A stretch of 64,000 nt of DNA from an uncultured Oscillibacter sp. GTDB taxonomy: Bacteria > Bacillota > Clostridia > Oscillospirales > Oscillospiraceae. Location: NCBI GenBank assembly GCA_910576865.1, contig CAJTKE010000015.1, positions 1-64,000 on the forward strand, in the 5' to 3' direction. Each line of letters starts with the position of its first letter. Within the stretch, counting starts at the first letter, position 1. A program made the position numbers and the translations under genes. Below are positions 32,110-41,373 of this stretch, one piece after another. The notes under the pieces were generated by a model that made no database searches, was not told where the DNA came from, and worked only from the letters and a program-made list of their open reading frames with translations.

Positions 32110-32982
32110 TCAAATGATCGCCTCGGCGTACTCCTCCGCGTCGAAGGGCCGGAGGTCGTCGATGCCCTCGCCCACTCCGGCGAACTTTACGGGCACGCCC
32201 AGCTCCCGGGCGATGGCCACGGCGATGCCGCCCTTGGCGGTGCCGTCCAGTTTCGTGAGGATGATGCCCGTCAGCCCCGCCGCCTCCTTGAAGGTCTTGG
32301 CCTGAACCAGTCCGTTCTGGCCCGTGGTGGCGTCCAGCACCAGCAGGGTCTCCCGGGCCGCGCCGGGGCACTCCCGGTCGATGATCTTGGAGAGCTTGGC
32401 CAGCTCGGCCATCAGATTGGCCTTGTTGTGGAACCGCCCCGCCGTATCGCAGAGGACCACGTCCACATTCCGGGCCTTGGCGGCCTGGAGAGCGTCGAAG
32501 AGCACCGCGCCGGGGTCCGCCCCCTCGTGCTGGCGGATCAGGTCCGCCTTGGCCCGTTCGGACCAGATTTCCAGCTGGTCCGCCGCCGCCGCCCGGAAGG
32601 TGTCCGCCGCGCAGAGGAGGCACTTCTTCCCGCCGTAGCGCAGAAGGTTCGCCATTTTTCCAATGGACGTGGTCTTTCCCACGCCGTTGACCCCGATGAA
32701 GAGGAAGACGCAGGGGGAGGTGGAGACGTTCACCTCCGTGGTACCCACGTTCAGCGCGTCCACGATGATCTCCCGCAGGGCGGAGCGGACCTCCTCCTGG
32801 CTGGAGAGCTTTTCCTTCCGGACCTTCTCCCGGAGCTTCTCCACGGTGTCCACGGCGACCTCCATGCCGAAGTCGGAGAGGATCAGGGTCTCCTCCAGCT
32901 CCTCGAAGAAGGCCTCGTCGGCCTCGGTGTAGGTGGCAAACATGTTGGTGGTGATTTTTTTCAGCTTGTCAAAGAAACCCAT
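32110..32982 (-). CDS. ftsY: Signal recognition particle receptor FtsY
   Basis: A 290-residue SRP-type GTPase that docks SRP-ribosome complexes at the membrane. The N domain (1-85) lacks the long acidic A region of E. coli FtsY, as usual in Firmicutes. The GTPase motifs are GVNGVGKTTSIGKMA (P-loop), DTFRAAAADQL, DTAGRFHNKANLM and TKLDGTAKGG. It is downstream of smc, a conserved Firmicutes gene order. Confidence 0.96.
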   Translation of the reverse strand: MGFFDKLKKITTNMFATYTEADEAFFEELEETLILSDFGMEVAVDTVEKLREKVRKEKLSSQEEVRSALREIIVDALNVGTTEVNVSTSPCVFLFIGVNGVGKTTSIGKMANLLRYGGKKCLLCAADTFRAAAADQLEIWSERAKADLIRQHEGADPGAVLFDALQAAKARNVDVVLCDTAGRFHNKANLMAELAKLSKIIDRECPGAARETLLVLDATTGQNGLVQAKTFKEAAGLTGIILTKLDGTAKGGIAVAIARELGVPVKFAGVGEGIDDLRPFDAEEYAEAII

Positions 32983-32991
32983 GGTATCCTC

Positions 32992-33252
32992 CTATTGGGA
33001 TTTTTTCGTGTCGTAATCAATTTCCTTCCCGCAGTGAGGGCAGTACCGCCCTTTGGTCCTGCCCAGAAACTGACCGCAGTTCGGACAGCGCCACCATCGC
33101 TTCCACAAGACCACCGACCCCAAAGCCACCGCCAAGCCCAGGGGCCAAAACAGGATGTGTTTGCCGCACAGCAGTATCAGCAGCAATCCCGCGATCAGCA
33201 CCGCGGCAGACACAAGCTCCTTCTGTTTCAGCGTCAAGGCGTGCCTCCTCAC
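32992..33252 (-). CDS. Small membrane protein with a C-terminal zinc ribbon
   Basis: An 86-residue protein with two hydrophobic segments (about 13-47) and a C-terminal zinc ribbon (CPNCGQFLGRTKGRYCPHCG). Its start overlaps the smc stop by 4 bases. No function is known. Its place between smc and ftsY suggests co-expression only. Confidence 0.7.
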   Translation of the reverse strand: MRRHALTLKQKELVSAAVLIAGLLLILLCGKHILFWPLGLAVALGSVVLWKRWWRCPNCGQFLGRTKGRYCPHCGKEIDYDTKKSQ

Positions 33253-36200
33253 TGAATATCCAGCTCCTTCGCCATATCGTTCAGGTTGATGGTCAGGATT
33301 TTGCTGACGCCCTTTTCCTGCATGGTCACGCCATACAAGACATCCGCCTCCTCCATGGTGCCCCGGCGGTGGGTGATGACGATGAACTGGGTCTTCCCCG
33401 TCAGGCCCCGCATGTACCGGGCGTAACGGGTGACGTTCACGTCGTCCAGGGCCGCCTCGATCTCGTCCATGACGCAGAAGGGCGTGGGGTGGACCTTCAA
33501 AATGGAGAAGTACAGGGCGATGGCCACGAAGGCCTTTTCCCCGCCGGACAGCAGGGAGATGGTTTTCAGCGTCTTTCCCGGCGGCTGGGCCTTGATGTCG
33601 ATGCCGCAGTTCAGGATGTCCTCCGGGTCCTCCAGCTCCAGCTGGGCCTGTCCGCCGCCGAACATCTCGATGAACGTGGCCTGGAAGCTCTCGCTCAGGA
33701 GCTGGAACTGCTCGGCGAAGATTCGGGTCATCTCTCCGGTGATGCCGCCGATGATGGTCTCCAGTTCCCCCTTGGCCTTCTCCACGTCGTCCCGCTGGTC
33801 CGTCAGATAGGTGTACCGGGTGTTCACCCGCTCGTACTCCTCAATGGCGCCGATGTTGGGCGTTCCCAGGGCTGAGATGCCCTTTTTCAGCTCCCCGATG
33901 CGCCGGGCGGCCTTGGGGACGCTCTCCAGCTCGATCCGCTGGGCCTGAGCGTCGGAATGGGACAGCTCGTAGTGCTCCCAGAGGCGGTCCAGAATCTGCT
34001 TCTCCTCCATGCCGGAGGTGGCCAGCTTCTGCTCCAGCCGGGAGGCGGAGCGCTCCAGGTTCAGGAGGTTCTCGTTCATCTCCTGGCTTCGCTTGTTCTG
34101 GGCGGTGCGCCGGGCCTCCAGGGCCATCCTCTCCTCGCCCAGGGAGGCCAGCCGCTGCCGGCAGTCCTCCCGGCGCCGGTTCAGGGCGTCCATGTCCTCC
34201 CGGCGGCGGTCGATCTCCGCCAGGGCCTTTCCGATGGCCTCCTGATAGCCCTCCAGGGTCTCCTCCTTCTGCCGCCGGTTTCCCGTCAGCTCCGCCGCCA
34301 GACGGCGCAGGTCCGCGGCCCGCTGGAGGGCGGCGTCCCGCTCGGCGGTGAGGCTGGCCAGCTCCTCCTTCCTGGCCGTGACCTCCTCGCTCAGGGCGTT
34401 GGACTGGGCCAGCAGCTCCGACTGGTCCGAGAGTGCCGCGACGGCCTGCTCCCGGTACTTCGCCGCCAAAGCCTCCTGCTCAGCGATGGCCTCCTCCGCC
34501 CGTTCCTTCCGGCGCAGGTTGTCCTCCAGATGCCCCGTGAGGCTCTCCAGCTCTCCCGTCAGGTTCTCCAAATTTTCTCCCAAAGATTTGAGCAGAATAT
34601 CAAAATGGTTCTTCGCGCCCTCCAGCCGCAGGACCTCGTCCTCCGCCTGACGGCGCTGGCCCTCGGCGGTCTCCAGGTCGTAGCGGGCGGCGGAGAGGTC
34701 CCGCTGGACCGCTTCCTCCTCCCGCCTGGCTTCCTCCAGCCGCTCCCGCAGCTCCCCGGAGCGGCTGTGGAGCTTGCGGAGCTCCGCCGCCCGGCTCAGC
34801 ACGCCGGCGTTCCGGGAGATGGAGCCGCCGGTCATGGAGCCGCCCCGGTTGATGACCTGCCCGTCCAGGGTGACGATACGGAAGGCGTTATGGTATTTCC
34901 GGGCCATGGCGATGCCGCAGTCCAGGTCCTCCGCGATGACCGTCCGGCCCAGGAGGTTGTGAAAGATACTTTGATACTTGGGGTCAAAGCTCACCAGCCG
35001 GGAGGCGATGCCCACGAAACCCAGCTCCTTCTCCACGCCGTTTGTGCGCAGCTCCTCCCCCCGGATGGCGGTGAGGGGCAGGAAGGTGGCCCGGCCGGCC
35101 TCCCGCTGCTTCAAAAAGCCGATGGCGGCCTTGGCGTCCTCCTCCCGGTCCACCACGATGTTCTGGAGGCCCGCCCCCAGGGCAATTTCGATGGCCACGG
35201 TATACCGCTGTTCCGTCTTCATCAGCCCCGCCACGGGGCCGTGGACTCCCCGGAGTCCTCCCTGGCACACCAGCTTGACCGCCTTGGAATAGCCCTCGTA
35301 GTCCTTCTCCATCTCCGTCAGGAGGCGGATGCGGTTCTCCAGGGCCCCCGCGTCCATGGTCAGCTTCATCCGCCGGTCCGAGGCGGCGGCGGCTTTCTTC
35401 TCCCGCTCCTCCATCCGCAGGCTGTGGCCCGCGATGATGTTGGCGGCGGCCTGGGCGTCGTCCCGGGCGTCCTCCAGGGCGCGGCGGTTGTCCCCGGCCT
35501 CCTTTCGGGCCTGCTCCAGCCGTTCCTCCACGGAGGCCTTCTCCGTCTCCACGGCAGTCCGCCGCTCCTCGATCTGTCCGTTCTCGGCGGCGATGGCGGC
35601 GGCTTCGGCGCGCCGGTCGGCGGCGGCGGCAACGGCCATGGCCTCCCGGCCCCGGAGAGCCTCCGCCTCGGACTGCTGGCCCCCCGCCTGCTCGGCGGCG
35701 GTACGGGCCTTCTCCAGCAGGGCCTCCAGGCCCGCGCTCAGCTCCTCCAGGCGCTGAGAAAGGCCCTCGGCCCGGTCCTTCTCCTGGGCGGACTGGGCCG
35801 CGAGGCCCCCCGCCCGGCTGTCGGACTCCACCAGCTCCGTCTGCGCCCGGTCGATGTTCTCCTGATTGTGGGTGATGCCGCTTTCCAGCACGGCGATGGC
35901 GGCGGACTGATCCTTGGCCTGGGCGTCCAGCTCCCCGGCCTCCGCCCGAACCTGTTCCGACTCCATGTCCTTCCGGCGCATCTCCTCGCCGAAACGCTCT
36001 CCCTCGGCATAAAGCTCATCCAGAGCGGCCCGGGCCTCGTCCCGTTCCTTCTCGGCGGCGCGGAAATCCAGCTCCAGCTTCCGGGCCCCGGCCTTCAGCG
36101 CGTCCAGGTTCTCCAGCCACACGGAGATTTCCAGAAGCCGCAGCTCGTCCCGCAGAATGAGGTACTGCTTCGCTTTCTCCGCCTGATCCCGCAGGGGCTC

Positions 36201-36809
36201 CACCTGGAGCTCCAGCTCCGCGATCTTGTCATTGATACGGACCAGATTCTCCTCCGTCCGCTCCAGCTTCCGCTCCGCCTCCTCCTTCCGGTGGCGGAAG
36301 CGGGAGATGCCCGCCGCCTCCTCGAAGATTTCCCGGCGCTCGCTGCTCCGGGTGGACAGAATTTCGTCGATCTTGCCCTGGCCGATGATGGAGTAGCCCT
36401 CCCGGCCAAGGCCGGTGTCCAGAAACAGCTCCGTCACGTCCTTGAGGCGGACGGACTGGCGGTTGATGTAGTATTCGCTCTCCCCGCTGCGGTAATACCG
36501 CCGGGTGACGGCCACCTCCGCCTCCTCCATGGAGGGGAAGATGCGCTCCGTGTTGTCCAGCACCAGGGTCACCTGGGCGAAGCCCACCTGATTTCGCTGC
36601 TCCGTGCCGCCGAAGATGACGTCCTCCATCTTCGCGCCCCGGAGGCCCTTGGCGCTCTGCTCCCCCATGACCCAGCGGATGGCGTCGGAAATGTTGCTTT
36701 TTCCCGAGCCGTTGGGGCCCACGATGGCGGTGATGTCCTCGCCGAAATTCAGAATGGTTTTATCCGGAAAGGACTTGAAGCCCTGGATCTCCAATGCTTT
36801 TAAGTACAC
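33249..36809 (-). CDS. smc: Chromosome segregation ATPase SMC
   Basis: A full-length SMC protein of 1186 residues that condenses and separates chromosomes with ScpA and ScpB. The N-terminal ATPase lobe has Walker A GPNGSGKSN (about 32-40). Two long coiled coils flank a hinge at about 505-650 (GPVAGLMKTEQRY through a GGSMTGGS loop). The C-terminal lobe has the signature LLSGGEKA and Walker B FCVMDEIEAALDD. It is the first gene of the minus-strand housekeeping cluster and has its own promoter. Confidence 0.97.
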   Translation of the reverse strand: MYLKALEIQGFKSFPDKTILNFGEDITAIVGPNGSGKSNISDAIRWVMGEQSAKGLRGAKMEDVIFGGTEQRNQVGFAQVTLVLDNTERIFPSMEEAEVAVTRRYYRSGESEYYINRQSVRLKDVTELFLDTGLGREGYSIIGQGKIDEILSTRSSERREIFEEAAGISRFRHRKEEAERKLERTEENLVRINDKIAELELQVEPLRDQAEKAKQYLILRDELRLLEISVWLENLDALKAGARKLELDFRAAEKERDEARAALDELYAEGERFGEEMRRKDMESEQVRAEAGELDAQAKDQSAAIAVLESGITHNQENIDRAQTELVESDSRAGGLAAQSAQEKDRAEGLSQRLEELSAGLEALLEKARTAAEQAGGQQSEAEALRGREAMAVAAAADRRAEAAAIAAENGQIEERRTAVETEKASVEERLEQARKEAGDNRRALEDARDDAQAAANIIAGHSLRMEEREKKAAAASDRRMKLTMDAGALENRIRLLTEMEKDYEGYSKAVKLVCQGGLRGVHGPVAGLMKTEQRYTVAIEIALGAGLQNIVVDREEDAKAAIGFLKQREAGRATFLPLTAIRGEELRTNGVEKELGFVGIASRLVSFDPKYQSIFHNLLGRTVIAEDLDCGIAMARKYHNAFRIVTLDGQVINRGGSMTGGSISRNAGVLSRAAELRKLHSRSGELRERLEEARREEEAVQRDLSAARYDLETAEGQRRQAEDEVLRLEGAKNHFDILLKSLGENLENLTGELESLTGHLEDNLRRKERAEEAIAEQEALAAKYREQAVAALSDQSELLAQSNALSEEVTARKEELASLTAERDAALQRAADLRRLAAELTGNRRQKEETLEGYQEAIGKALAEIDRRREDMDALNRRREDCRQRLASLGEERMALEARRTAQNKRSQEMNENLLNLERSASRLEQKLATSGMEEKQILDRLWEHYELSHSDAQAQRIELESVPKAARRIGELKKGISALGTPNIGAIEEYERVNTRYTYLTDQRDDVEKAKGELETIIGGITGEMTRIFAEQFQLLSESFQATFIEMFGGGQAQLELEDPEDILNCGIDIKAQPPGKTLKTISLLSGGEKAFVAIALYFSILKVHPTPFCVMDEIEAALDDVNVTRYARYMRGLTGKTQFIVITHRRGTMEEADVLYGVTMQEKGVSKILTINLNDMAKELDIQ

Positions 36810-36859
36810 ACAGTCACCTCTGCCGAAGCCCCGGTGGGGGCGTTCTCAATAATCAATTT

Positions 36860-36888
36860 ACTATATCAGAGAACGCGCCGCATTTCAA
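36860..36888 (-). promoter_or_regulatory. Promoter of the smc-ftsY cluster
   Basis: On the minus strand TTGAAA (36883-36888) and TATAGT (36860-36865) are separated by 17 bases, about 50 bases upstream of the smc start. Confidence 0.6.
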
Positions 36889-37017
36889 GATGAAATCTGT
36901 AAAGGAGAAGCGGTCCGGCCCGCGTTCGCCCCGGGGAATATCCCCTCTCCGCATGGCCGGGATCTGACCGCCGGTTTTTTTGTCGAATCTTTGACGGCGG
37001 ACAGTACAAAACTGAGC

Positions 37018-37046
37018 TTGCAATTTCTGAAATTTTCGGTTATAAT
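37018..37046 (+). promoter_or_regulatory. Promoter of the KamA-family gene leader
   Basis: TTGCAA and TATAAT with a 17-base spacer. The -10 is a perfect consensus match. The predicted transcript start is about 200 bases before the gene. Confidence 0.65.
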
Positions 37047-37052
37047 GGATAA

Positions 37053-37232
37053 AACAACATTTGCGGCGCATTGTTTTCTGCCGCCCCGGCGGCGGGCCGC
37101 GTAATTTGGGAGGACCATTCGGCATTATATGAACATCGTTTGAAGCGTCTTATCTGATTTGAAAAGATCTGAACAACGTTTATGTAAAGCGCAGGAGCCG
37201 GACGGTCAGGGCCGGGTCTGCGCTTTTTTCCA
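37053..37232 (+). ncRNA. Candidate structured leader or small RNA ending in a terminator hairpin
   Basis: Between the promoter and the KamA-family gene, AAAACAA and TTGTTTT can pair near 37050-37077, and GCCGCC-CC-GGCGGC follows. An intrinsic terminator (AAAGCGCA at 37186-37193 with TGCGCTTT at 37219-37226, then TTT) stops about 25 bases before the start codon. The unit is either an attenuated leader or a roughly 175-base RNA gene. No known riboswitch or 6S-like consensus was confirmed. Confidence 0.45.
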
Positions 37233-37257
37233 TTTTTGCAGAAAGGTGGTGCAGCGA

Positions 37258-38367
37258 ATGAGCTGGCAGGACGAACTGAGGAACGGATACCGGACGGCGG
37301 AACAGCTGGCGCCCATCCTGGGATGGACGCCGGAGGAGACCGCCCGCTACGCCGGGGTGATCGAGCAGTACCCCATGCTGATCCCGCCCTATTATCTGTC
37401 CCTGGTGGACCCCAGGGACCCGGAGGACCCTATCGCTCGAATGTGCGTCCCCTCCCTGGCGGAGCTGGACGCCGGGGGAGAGGCGGATACCAGCGGCGAG
37501 GCCGACAACACCAAAATCGAGGGCTTGCAGCATAAATACACCCAGACTGCGCTGCTCCTCTCCACCAACCAGTGCGCCATGTACTGCCGCCACTGCTTCC
37601 GCAAGCGGATGGTGGGCCTGACGGACGCGGAGCTGAACAAACGGGTGGACGAGGCCGTGGCCTATGTCTCGGCCCACAGGGAAGTCAACAACATCCTGGT
37701 CACCGGCGGGGACGCATTCATGAATCCCAACCACATTCTGGAGCGCTATCTCCAGGAGCTGACGGCCATCGAGCACCTGGACCTGATCCGCTTCGGCTCC
37801 CGGATGCCGGTGACCCTGCCGGAGCGCATCTATGGGGACCCGGAGTTCCTGGCCCTCTTTGAGGAGTACGGGAAGAAGAAGACCCTGGTCCTGGTGACCC
37901 ACTTCAACCACCCCCGGGAGCTGACGGACCAGGCCGCCCGGGCCCTCCGGGCCATGATCGAGCGGGGCGTGCCCGTGCGGAACCAGACGGTTTTGACCAA
38001 GGGCGTCAACGACGACGGGAAGACCCTGGGAAAACTCCTCTCCGGCTTGGTCCGGCTGGGGGTCATGCCCTACTATATCTTCCAGTGCCGCCCGGTCACC
38101 GGCGTCAAGGGCCGCTTCCAGGTGCCCCTGGCCGAGGGCATCAAGATCGTGGACGAGGCCAAGTCGTATCAGAACGGCCTGGGCAAGGCGGTGCGCTATG
38201 CCATGAGCCACCCCCGGGGCAAGATCGAGATCGTCTGCGAGCTGCCCAGCGGGGAGACCCTGTTCAAGTTCCACCAAAACAAGTATCCGGAGGACCAGTC
38301 CCGGCCTTTCACGGTCCGGCTGTCCTCCACGGATACCTGGCTGGACAGCGAACTCCGGGGCGTCTGA
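37258..38367 (+). CDS. KamA-family radical SAM protein
   Basis: A 369-residue radical SAM enzyme related to lysine 2,3-aminomutase. The iron-sulfur cluster motif CAMYCRHC gives Cys106, Cys110 and Cys113. Nearby GGDAFMNPN is the SAM-binding glycine motif. It is shorter than true lysine aminomutases. The conserved lysine for PLP could not be placed with confidence, so the reaction is uncertain. The start at 37258 follows AAAGGTGG. No lysine fermentation genes lie beside it; it sits alone behind a terminator-bearing leader. Confidence 0.85.
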   Translation: MSWQDELRNGYRTAEQLAPILGWTPEETARYAGVIEQYPMLIPPYYLSLVDPRDPEDPIARMCVPSLAELDAGGEADTSGEADNTKIEGLQHKYTQTALLLSTNQCAMYCRHCFRKRMVGLTDAELNKRVDEAVAYVSAHREVNNILVTGGDAFMNPNHILERYLQELTAIEHLDLIRFGSRMPVTLPERIYGDPEFLALFEEYGKKKTLVLVTHFNHPRELTDQAARALRAMIERGVPVRNQTVLTKGVNDDGKTLGKLLSGLVRLGVMPYYIFQCRPVTGVKGRFQVPLAEGIKIVDEAKSYQNGLGKAVRYAMSHPRGKIEIVCELPSGETLFKFHQNKYPEDQSRPFTVRLSSTDTWLDSELRGV

Positions 38368-38390
38368 GACGCGGAGGGGGAAGACAAACG

Positions 38391-38422
38391 CCGCGGCGGG
38401 CCAAAAGGCCCGCCGCATTTTT
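38391..38422 (+). terminator. Terminator after the KamA-family gene
   Basis: GCGGCGGGCC-AAAA-GGCCCGCCGC (38393-38416) followed by ATTTTT. Confidence 0.75.
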
Positions 38423-38700
38423 CGCTCGGAGCCCGGCGGACGGAAGGACTCCCCGGGCTGTCATAATCACGTCCTGTATTTTGTCCCCTGTTCCAGTACG
38501 GAATGGAGAGAAATTTGTAACAAAACGGTGACATATTGTGACAAGAAGTTACATTTTCCGGGTTCAGACAGCCGGGGACGGGCAAACTGCCCGTCAAAAT
38601 CCCGAATTTCGTGCCCTTCGGCGGAATGGGCGCCCGAGCGCCCTGGAAATCACGGAAAGGCCCGCCTCCCGGCGGGCCTTTCCGTAATGTGGAAATGCTT
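38423..38700. other. Intergenic stretch with several hairpins
   Basis: No gene is seen. GACGGGCA-AAC-TGCCCGTC lies at 38577-38595, GGGCGC-CCGA-GCGCCC at about 38625-38640, and a 15-bp stem with a 4-base loop at 38652-38685. The last probably ends the convergent LytTR transcript although it lacks a clean T-run. Confidence 0.5.
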
Positions 38701-38704
38701 TACA

Positions 38705-39499
38705 TCACCCGGTAATCCGCCGCTCCAGGTCCGCCTTCACCTGCATGTAGTTGTGAAAGGGAATGGGCAGGATTTCCCCCGTGATGAGGGTTGCCTCGTA
38801 GCGCCGGACGGACATGACGTAGCGGCTGTTCACCGTGTAGCAGCGGTGGATGGGGCAGAAGGGCTCCGGCAGCATGGCGTTGACCTCGCTGATGCTGAGG
38901 TCGCTCTGGATGATTTTGTCCGCGCAGTGAAACTCCGCCTTGCGGTTCCGGCTCTGGACGTAGAAGATCATGTCCGGCTGGATGAACAGCGTCGAGCTGC
39001 CGCAGGGGACGGCCAGCCGCTTCTTAGGCGGAATCTCAATCAGCACGTCCCGGACGAACTGATAGGCGGACATCTCCAGCTTGGGCCCGCTTTCGCTCAG
39101 GGAAAAGGGGTGGAGGAATTCATAGTTGGCGTGGAGCAGCACCAGCTTGGTCTCCGTGCCGATGAGCTGGTACAGGAAGGTATAGGAGGCGGTAACGGTG
39201 TCCTCCTCCGGGTGATCCGGAATGCAGGCCCGCACCTCGCCCATCACCGCCTGACAGCGGGGGGTGATGGACAAGGGGGTGTATTCCTCCTGGGTGATCT
39301 GATAAATTTTCGTCCGCTGCTCCACCCCGGCCTCCAGCCGGGCGCGGATGACCTCGCCGCCGATCAACACCCGTCCCCCGGTGCCCAGCCACACGCTTTT
39401 CGGGCAGAGGCGGGATAGATAGGGCTCAAAATTCCCGGCGTAGTAACCGTGGGTGATCTCCCGGGTCAGGGCCACGGTATCCTCCAGCTGTCCGCTCAT
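38705..39499 (-). CDS. LytTR-type DNA-binding protein with an NTF2/SnoaL-like N-terminal domain
   Basis: A 264-residue regulator. Residues about 170-262 form a LytTR DNA-binding domain (SSTLFIQPDMIFYVQSRNRKAEF, ...FCPIHRCYTVNSRYVMSVRRYEATL). Residues 1-135 look like an NTF2/SnoaL-type alpha-beta barrel (ITHGYYAGNFEPYLSRL...VWLGTGGRVLIGG) and not the usual receiver domain, so the protein may sense a small molecule directly. It stands alone; target unknown. The N-terminal call is by pattern and less certain. Confidence 0.75.
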   Translation of the reverse strand: MSGQLEDTVALTREITHGYYAGNFEPYLSRLCPKSVWLGTGGRVLIGGEVIRARLEAGVEQRTKIYQITQEEYTPLSITPRCQAVMGEVRACIPDHPEEDTVTASYTFLYQLIGTETKLVLLHANYEFLHPFSLSESGPKLEMSAYQFVRDVLIEIPPKKRLAVPCGSSTLFIQPDMIFYVQSRNRKAEFHCADKIIQSDLSISEVNAMLPEPFCPIHRCYTVNSRYVMSVRRYEATLITGEILPIPFHNYMQVKADLERRITG

Positions 39500-39632
39500 G
39501 GGGCTCCCTCCCCTTTGTGATTATTGTAACAATATTATACAATAACCGTCAGAAAAAGGCAAGAGGGAAAAGGTGATACCTTTAGGTTCGGCTGGAAATT
39601 TGATACATTCTGTACGGGATTTCAGCGCCTGG

Positions 39633-40694
39633 TCACACGCCGCTGCGGTACTGCTCCGCCGTCAGCTTGACGCTGACCCCGCCGGGGCCCAGGGGCTTGG
39701 CTTGGACCTGGAGCTGATTCTCCAGGGGCTTGTTCTCGTCGATGCGGAAGGCCCGGGTAATTTTCCCGCCCGCCGGGAGGTAGATGCCGGAGAACACGTC
39801 CATGCCATGTCCCACGGTTTGGAGCCGGTGGATGCCGATTTGAGCCTCCGACGCGCCGGTATTTTCAATGGTGATGGCGGCGTATTTGCCCAGCAGGGCT
39901 GTGAAGGCGAAGGTGTGCTCAATGTTGTTCTCGTCCTTGAATTCCTGCCCGTCCATGGACCGTCCCGAAATGCTGCCCAGGTTCATCTCCGCCGGGTCCA
40001 CCTCGGTGTACATGCCGAAGCTCTTGCCGTACTCGGGCTTTTCTTTCAGGAGACTCTTTCGGCGGGCCCACTGCTCCTTCTGGAGCTCCGGGTCGGGATC
40101 AGGTTCCCGGCCCTCGGAATGACGCTCGAAGGAAATCCCGTCGTCGTGTGTCGCGGGGAAGCCCTCGCTGGCAATCACCACGGTGCTGGGGTCCATTTTC
40201 CCATTCTGGTCTGTTTTGCCGGACGCAATCAGGTTGAAGTCATGCCGCTGGGCGGAGGAGGTAACCGGACTCCAGCTCATTTCTCCGGTGGGGTTTCCCT
40301 CCTTGTCGCGGAGTTCCCGGCCCTTGGCCCCGAACTCCAGCTGGTTCGCTTCTTCGTGGAAGTTCACGCCGTCGGTCACGTCAAACAGCTCCGCCACGGC
40401 GGTGGCCTCAATATAGTAATGGGTCTCCCCTTTACTGTCTGCATAACTCAAGACCTTGGGGGCCGTGCCGCCCTTCTCGGTGGTCAGGGTCTCGCCGGGG
40501 GCGATCTGCTGTTTCAGGAACACGCCCACGCCGACCTGGGCGGGCTCCACTCCGCCGGAGGGCGGGGCCTTGGAATCGCCGTTGGCCGCGAAGGACGCGG
40601 AAATCAGCCCGATCAGCAGGACCATGGTGACCATGCCCGCCACGAAGGGGGTGTAGTTCTTTTTCTTTCTCATTTCTCGCTTGCCGTGACGCAT
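39633..40694 (-). CDS. Secreted or membrane-anchored protein of the sigma-factor operon
   Basis: A 353-residue protein with an N-terminal signal or anchor (basic MRHGKREMRKKKN, then a hydrophobic stretch ending SASFA). The rest is soluble and extracellular. A middle part (SYADSKGETHYYIEATAVAELFDV) resembles stalk-type repeats, and a C-terminal beta-rich part ends LTAEQYRSGV. No family is recognised. It is the third gene after a sigma factor and its membrane partner, which suggests an envelope function under their control. AAAGGAG lies 8 bases before the ATG. Confidence 0.65.
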   Translation of the reverse strand: MRHGKREMRKKKNYTPFVAGMVTMVLLIGLISASFAANGDSKAPPSGGVEPAQVGVGVFLKQQIAPGETLTTEKGGTAPKVLSYADSKGETHYYIEATAVAELFDVTDGVNFHEEANQLEFGAKGRELRDKEGNPTGEMSWSPVTSSAQRHDFNLIASGKTDQNGKMDPSTVVIASEGFPATHDDGISFERHSEGREPDPDPELQKEQWARRKSLLKEKPEYGKSFGMYTEVDPAEMNLGSISGRSMDGQEFKDENNIEHTFAFTALLGKYAAITIENTGASEAQIGIHRLQTVGHGMDVFSGIYLPAGGKITRAFRIDENKPLENQLQVQAKPLGPGGVSVKLTAEQYRSGV

Positions 40695-40707
40695 GTTGGA
40701 TTCTCCT

Positions 40708-41373
40708 TTACCATTTCATATTTTCCGCGATCTGAAACAGGTCCTCCCGCTCCAGACCCTTGGCGCACAAAAGGAACACGTCGGCCCCCTGGGTCCACAG
40801 GAGGCGGGACAGGGAGGTGTCCGGGTTATAGATGAGGATGGCCTCCTCCCCGTCCACCTCCACGTCCTCCAGGGTGAAGTTTCCCGCGAAGAGGCCGTTC
40901 TGCTCCTGGCCGTGCCACTGCTCCACAGAGAAGTAGCGGTGATCCGGGTCCTCCCGGGAGTGATAGGAAAAGACGGCGTGTCCCTGGACCGTGCTCCGGT
41001 CCTTGTCCAGGGTGAAGCCCTCCGGGGTCCAGCCGGGGGTCAGGGGGCGGAAGGGCAGGTCCACGCCCGTGTCCTTGGGCCGGGCGGAATAGCTGACCAT
41101 GCCGTCCTCCTGGGCGGCGTAGACCCGGTAGTTGTCGGGCCGCTCCGCCACCGCGCCGGAGGCCAGCAGGGCCGCCAAAGCCGCGATGACCGCCGCCAGC
41201 AGGGCCAGGGACCGCCAGCGCCGCCTCCCCCGCCGCCGCAGGATCGAGGCCATGGACGCCTCAAAGGTCAGGGAAAAGTCGTGCCCGCAGTCCTCCCGTC
41301 CGGGGAGGGTATCCAGCCAGCGCTCCGCCGCCTCCGGGGCTGCGGCGTACAGCATCTCGTCGGTGATGTTCAA
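40708..41373 (-). CDS. DUF4367 membrane protein, probable anti-sigma factor
   Basis: A 221-residue protein with a cytoplasmic N-terminal part (1-65), one membrane segment (about 68-90) and an extracellular DUF4367 domain (GWTPEGFTLDKDRS...LEREDLFQIAENMKW). The layout matches anti-sigma factors that hold a partner at the membrane. I take the start as TTG at 41373: AAAGGGGGG lies 7 bases upstream and the TTG overlaps the sigma-factor stop as TTGA, giving tight coupling. An internal ATG at 41355 is the alternative. Confidence 0.7.
   Translation of the reverse strand: MNITDEMLYAAAPEAAERWLDTLPGREDCGHDFSLTFEASMASILRRRGRRRWRSLALLAAVIAALAALLASGAVAERPDNYRVYAAQEDGMVSYSARPKDTGVDLPFRPLTPGWTPEGFTLDKDRSTVQGHAVFSYHSREDPDHRYFSVEQWHGQEQNGLFAGNFTLEDVEVDGEEAILIYNPDTSLSRLLWTQGADVFLLCAKGLEREDLFQIAENMKW

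Noticed and set aside
33957..36803. A 948-codon plus-strand frame opposite smc
   Set aside because: Antisense shadow of the smc gene, Leu/Gly/Arg-rich and without a ribosome site or recognisable domain.
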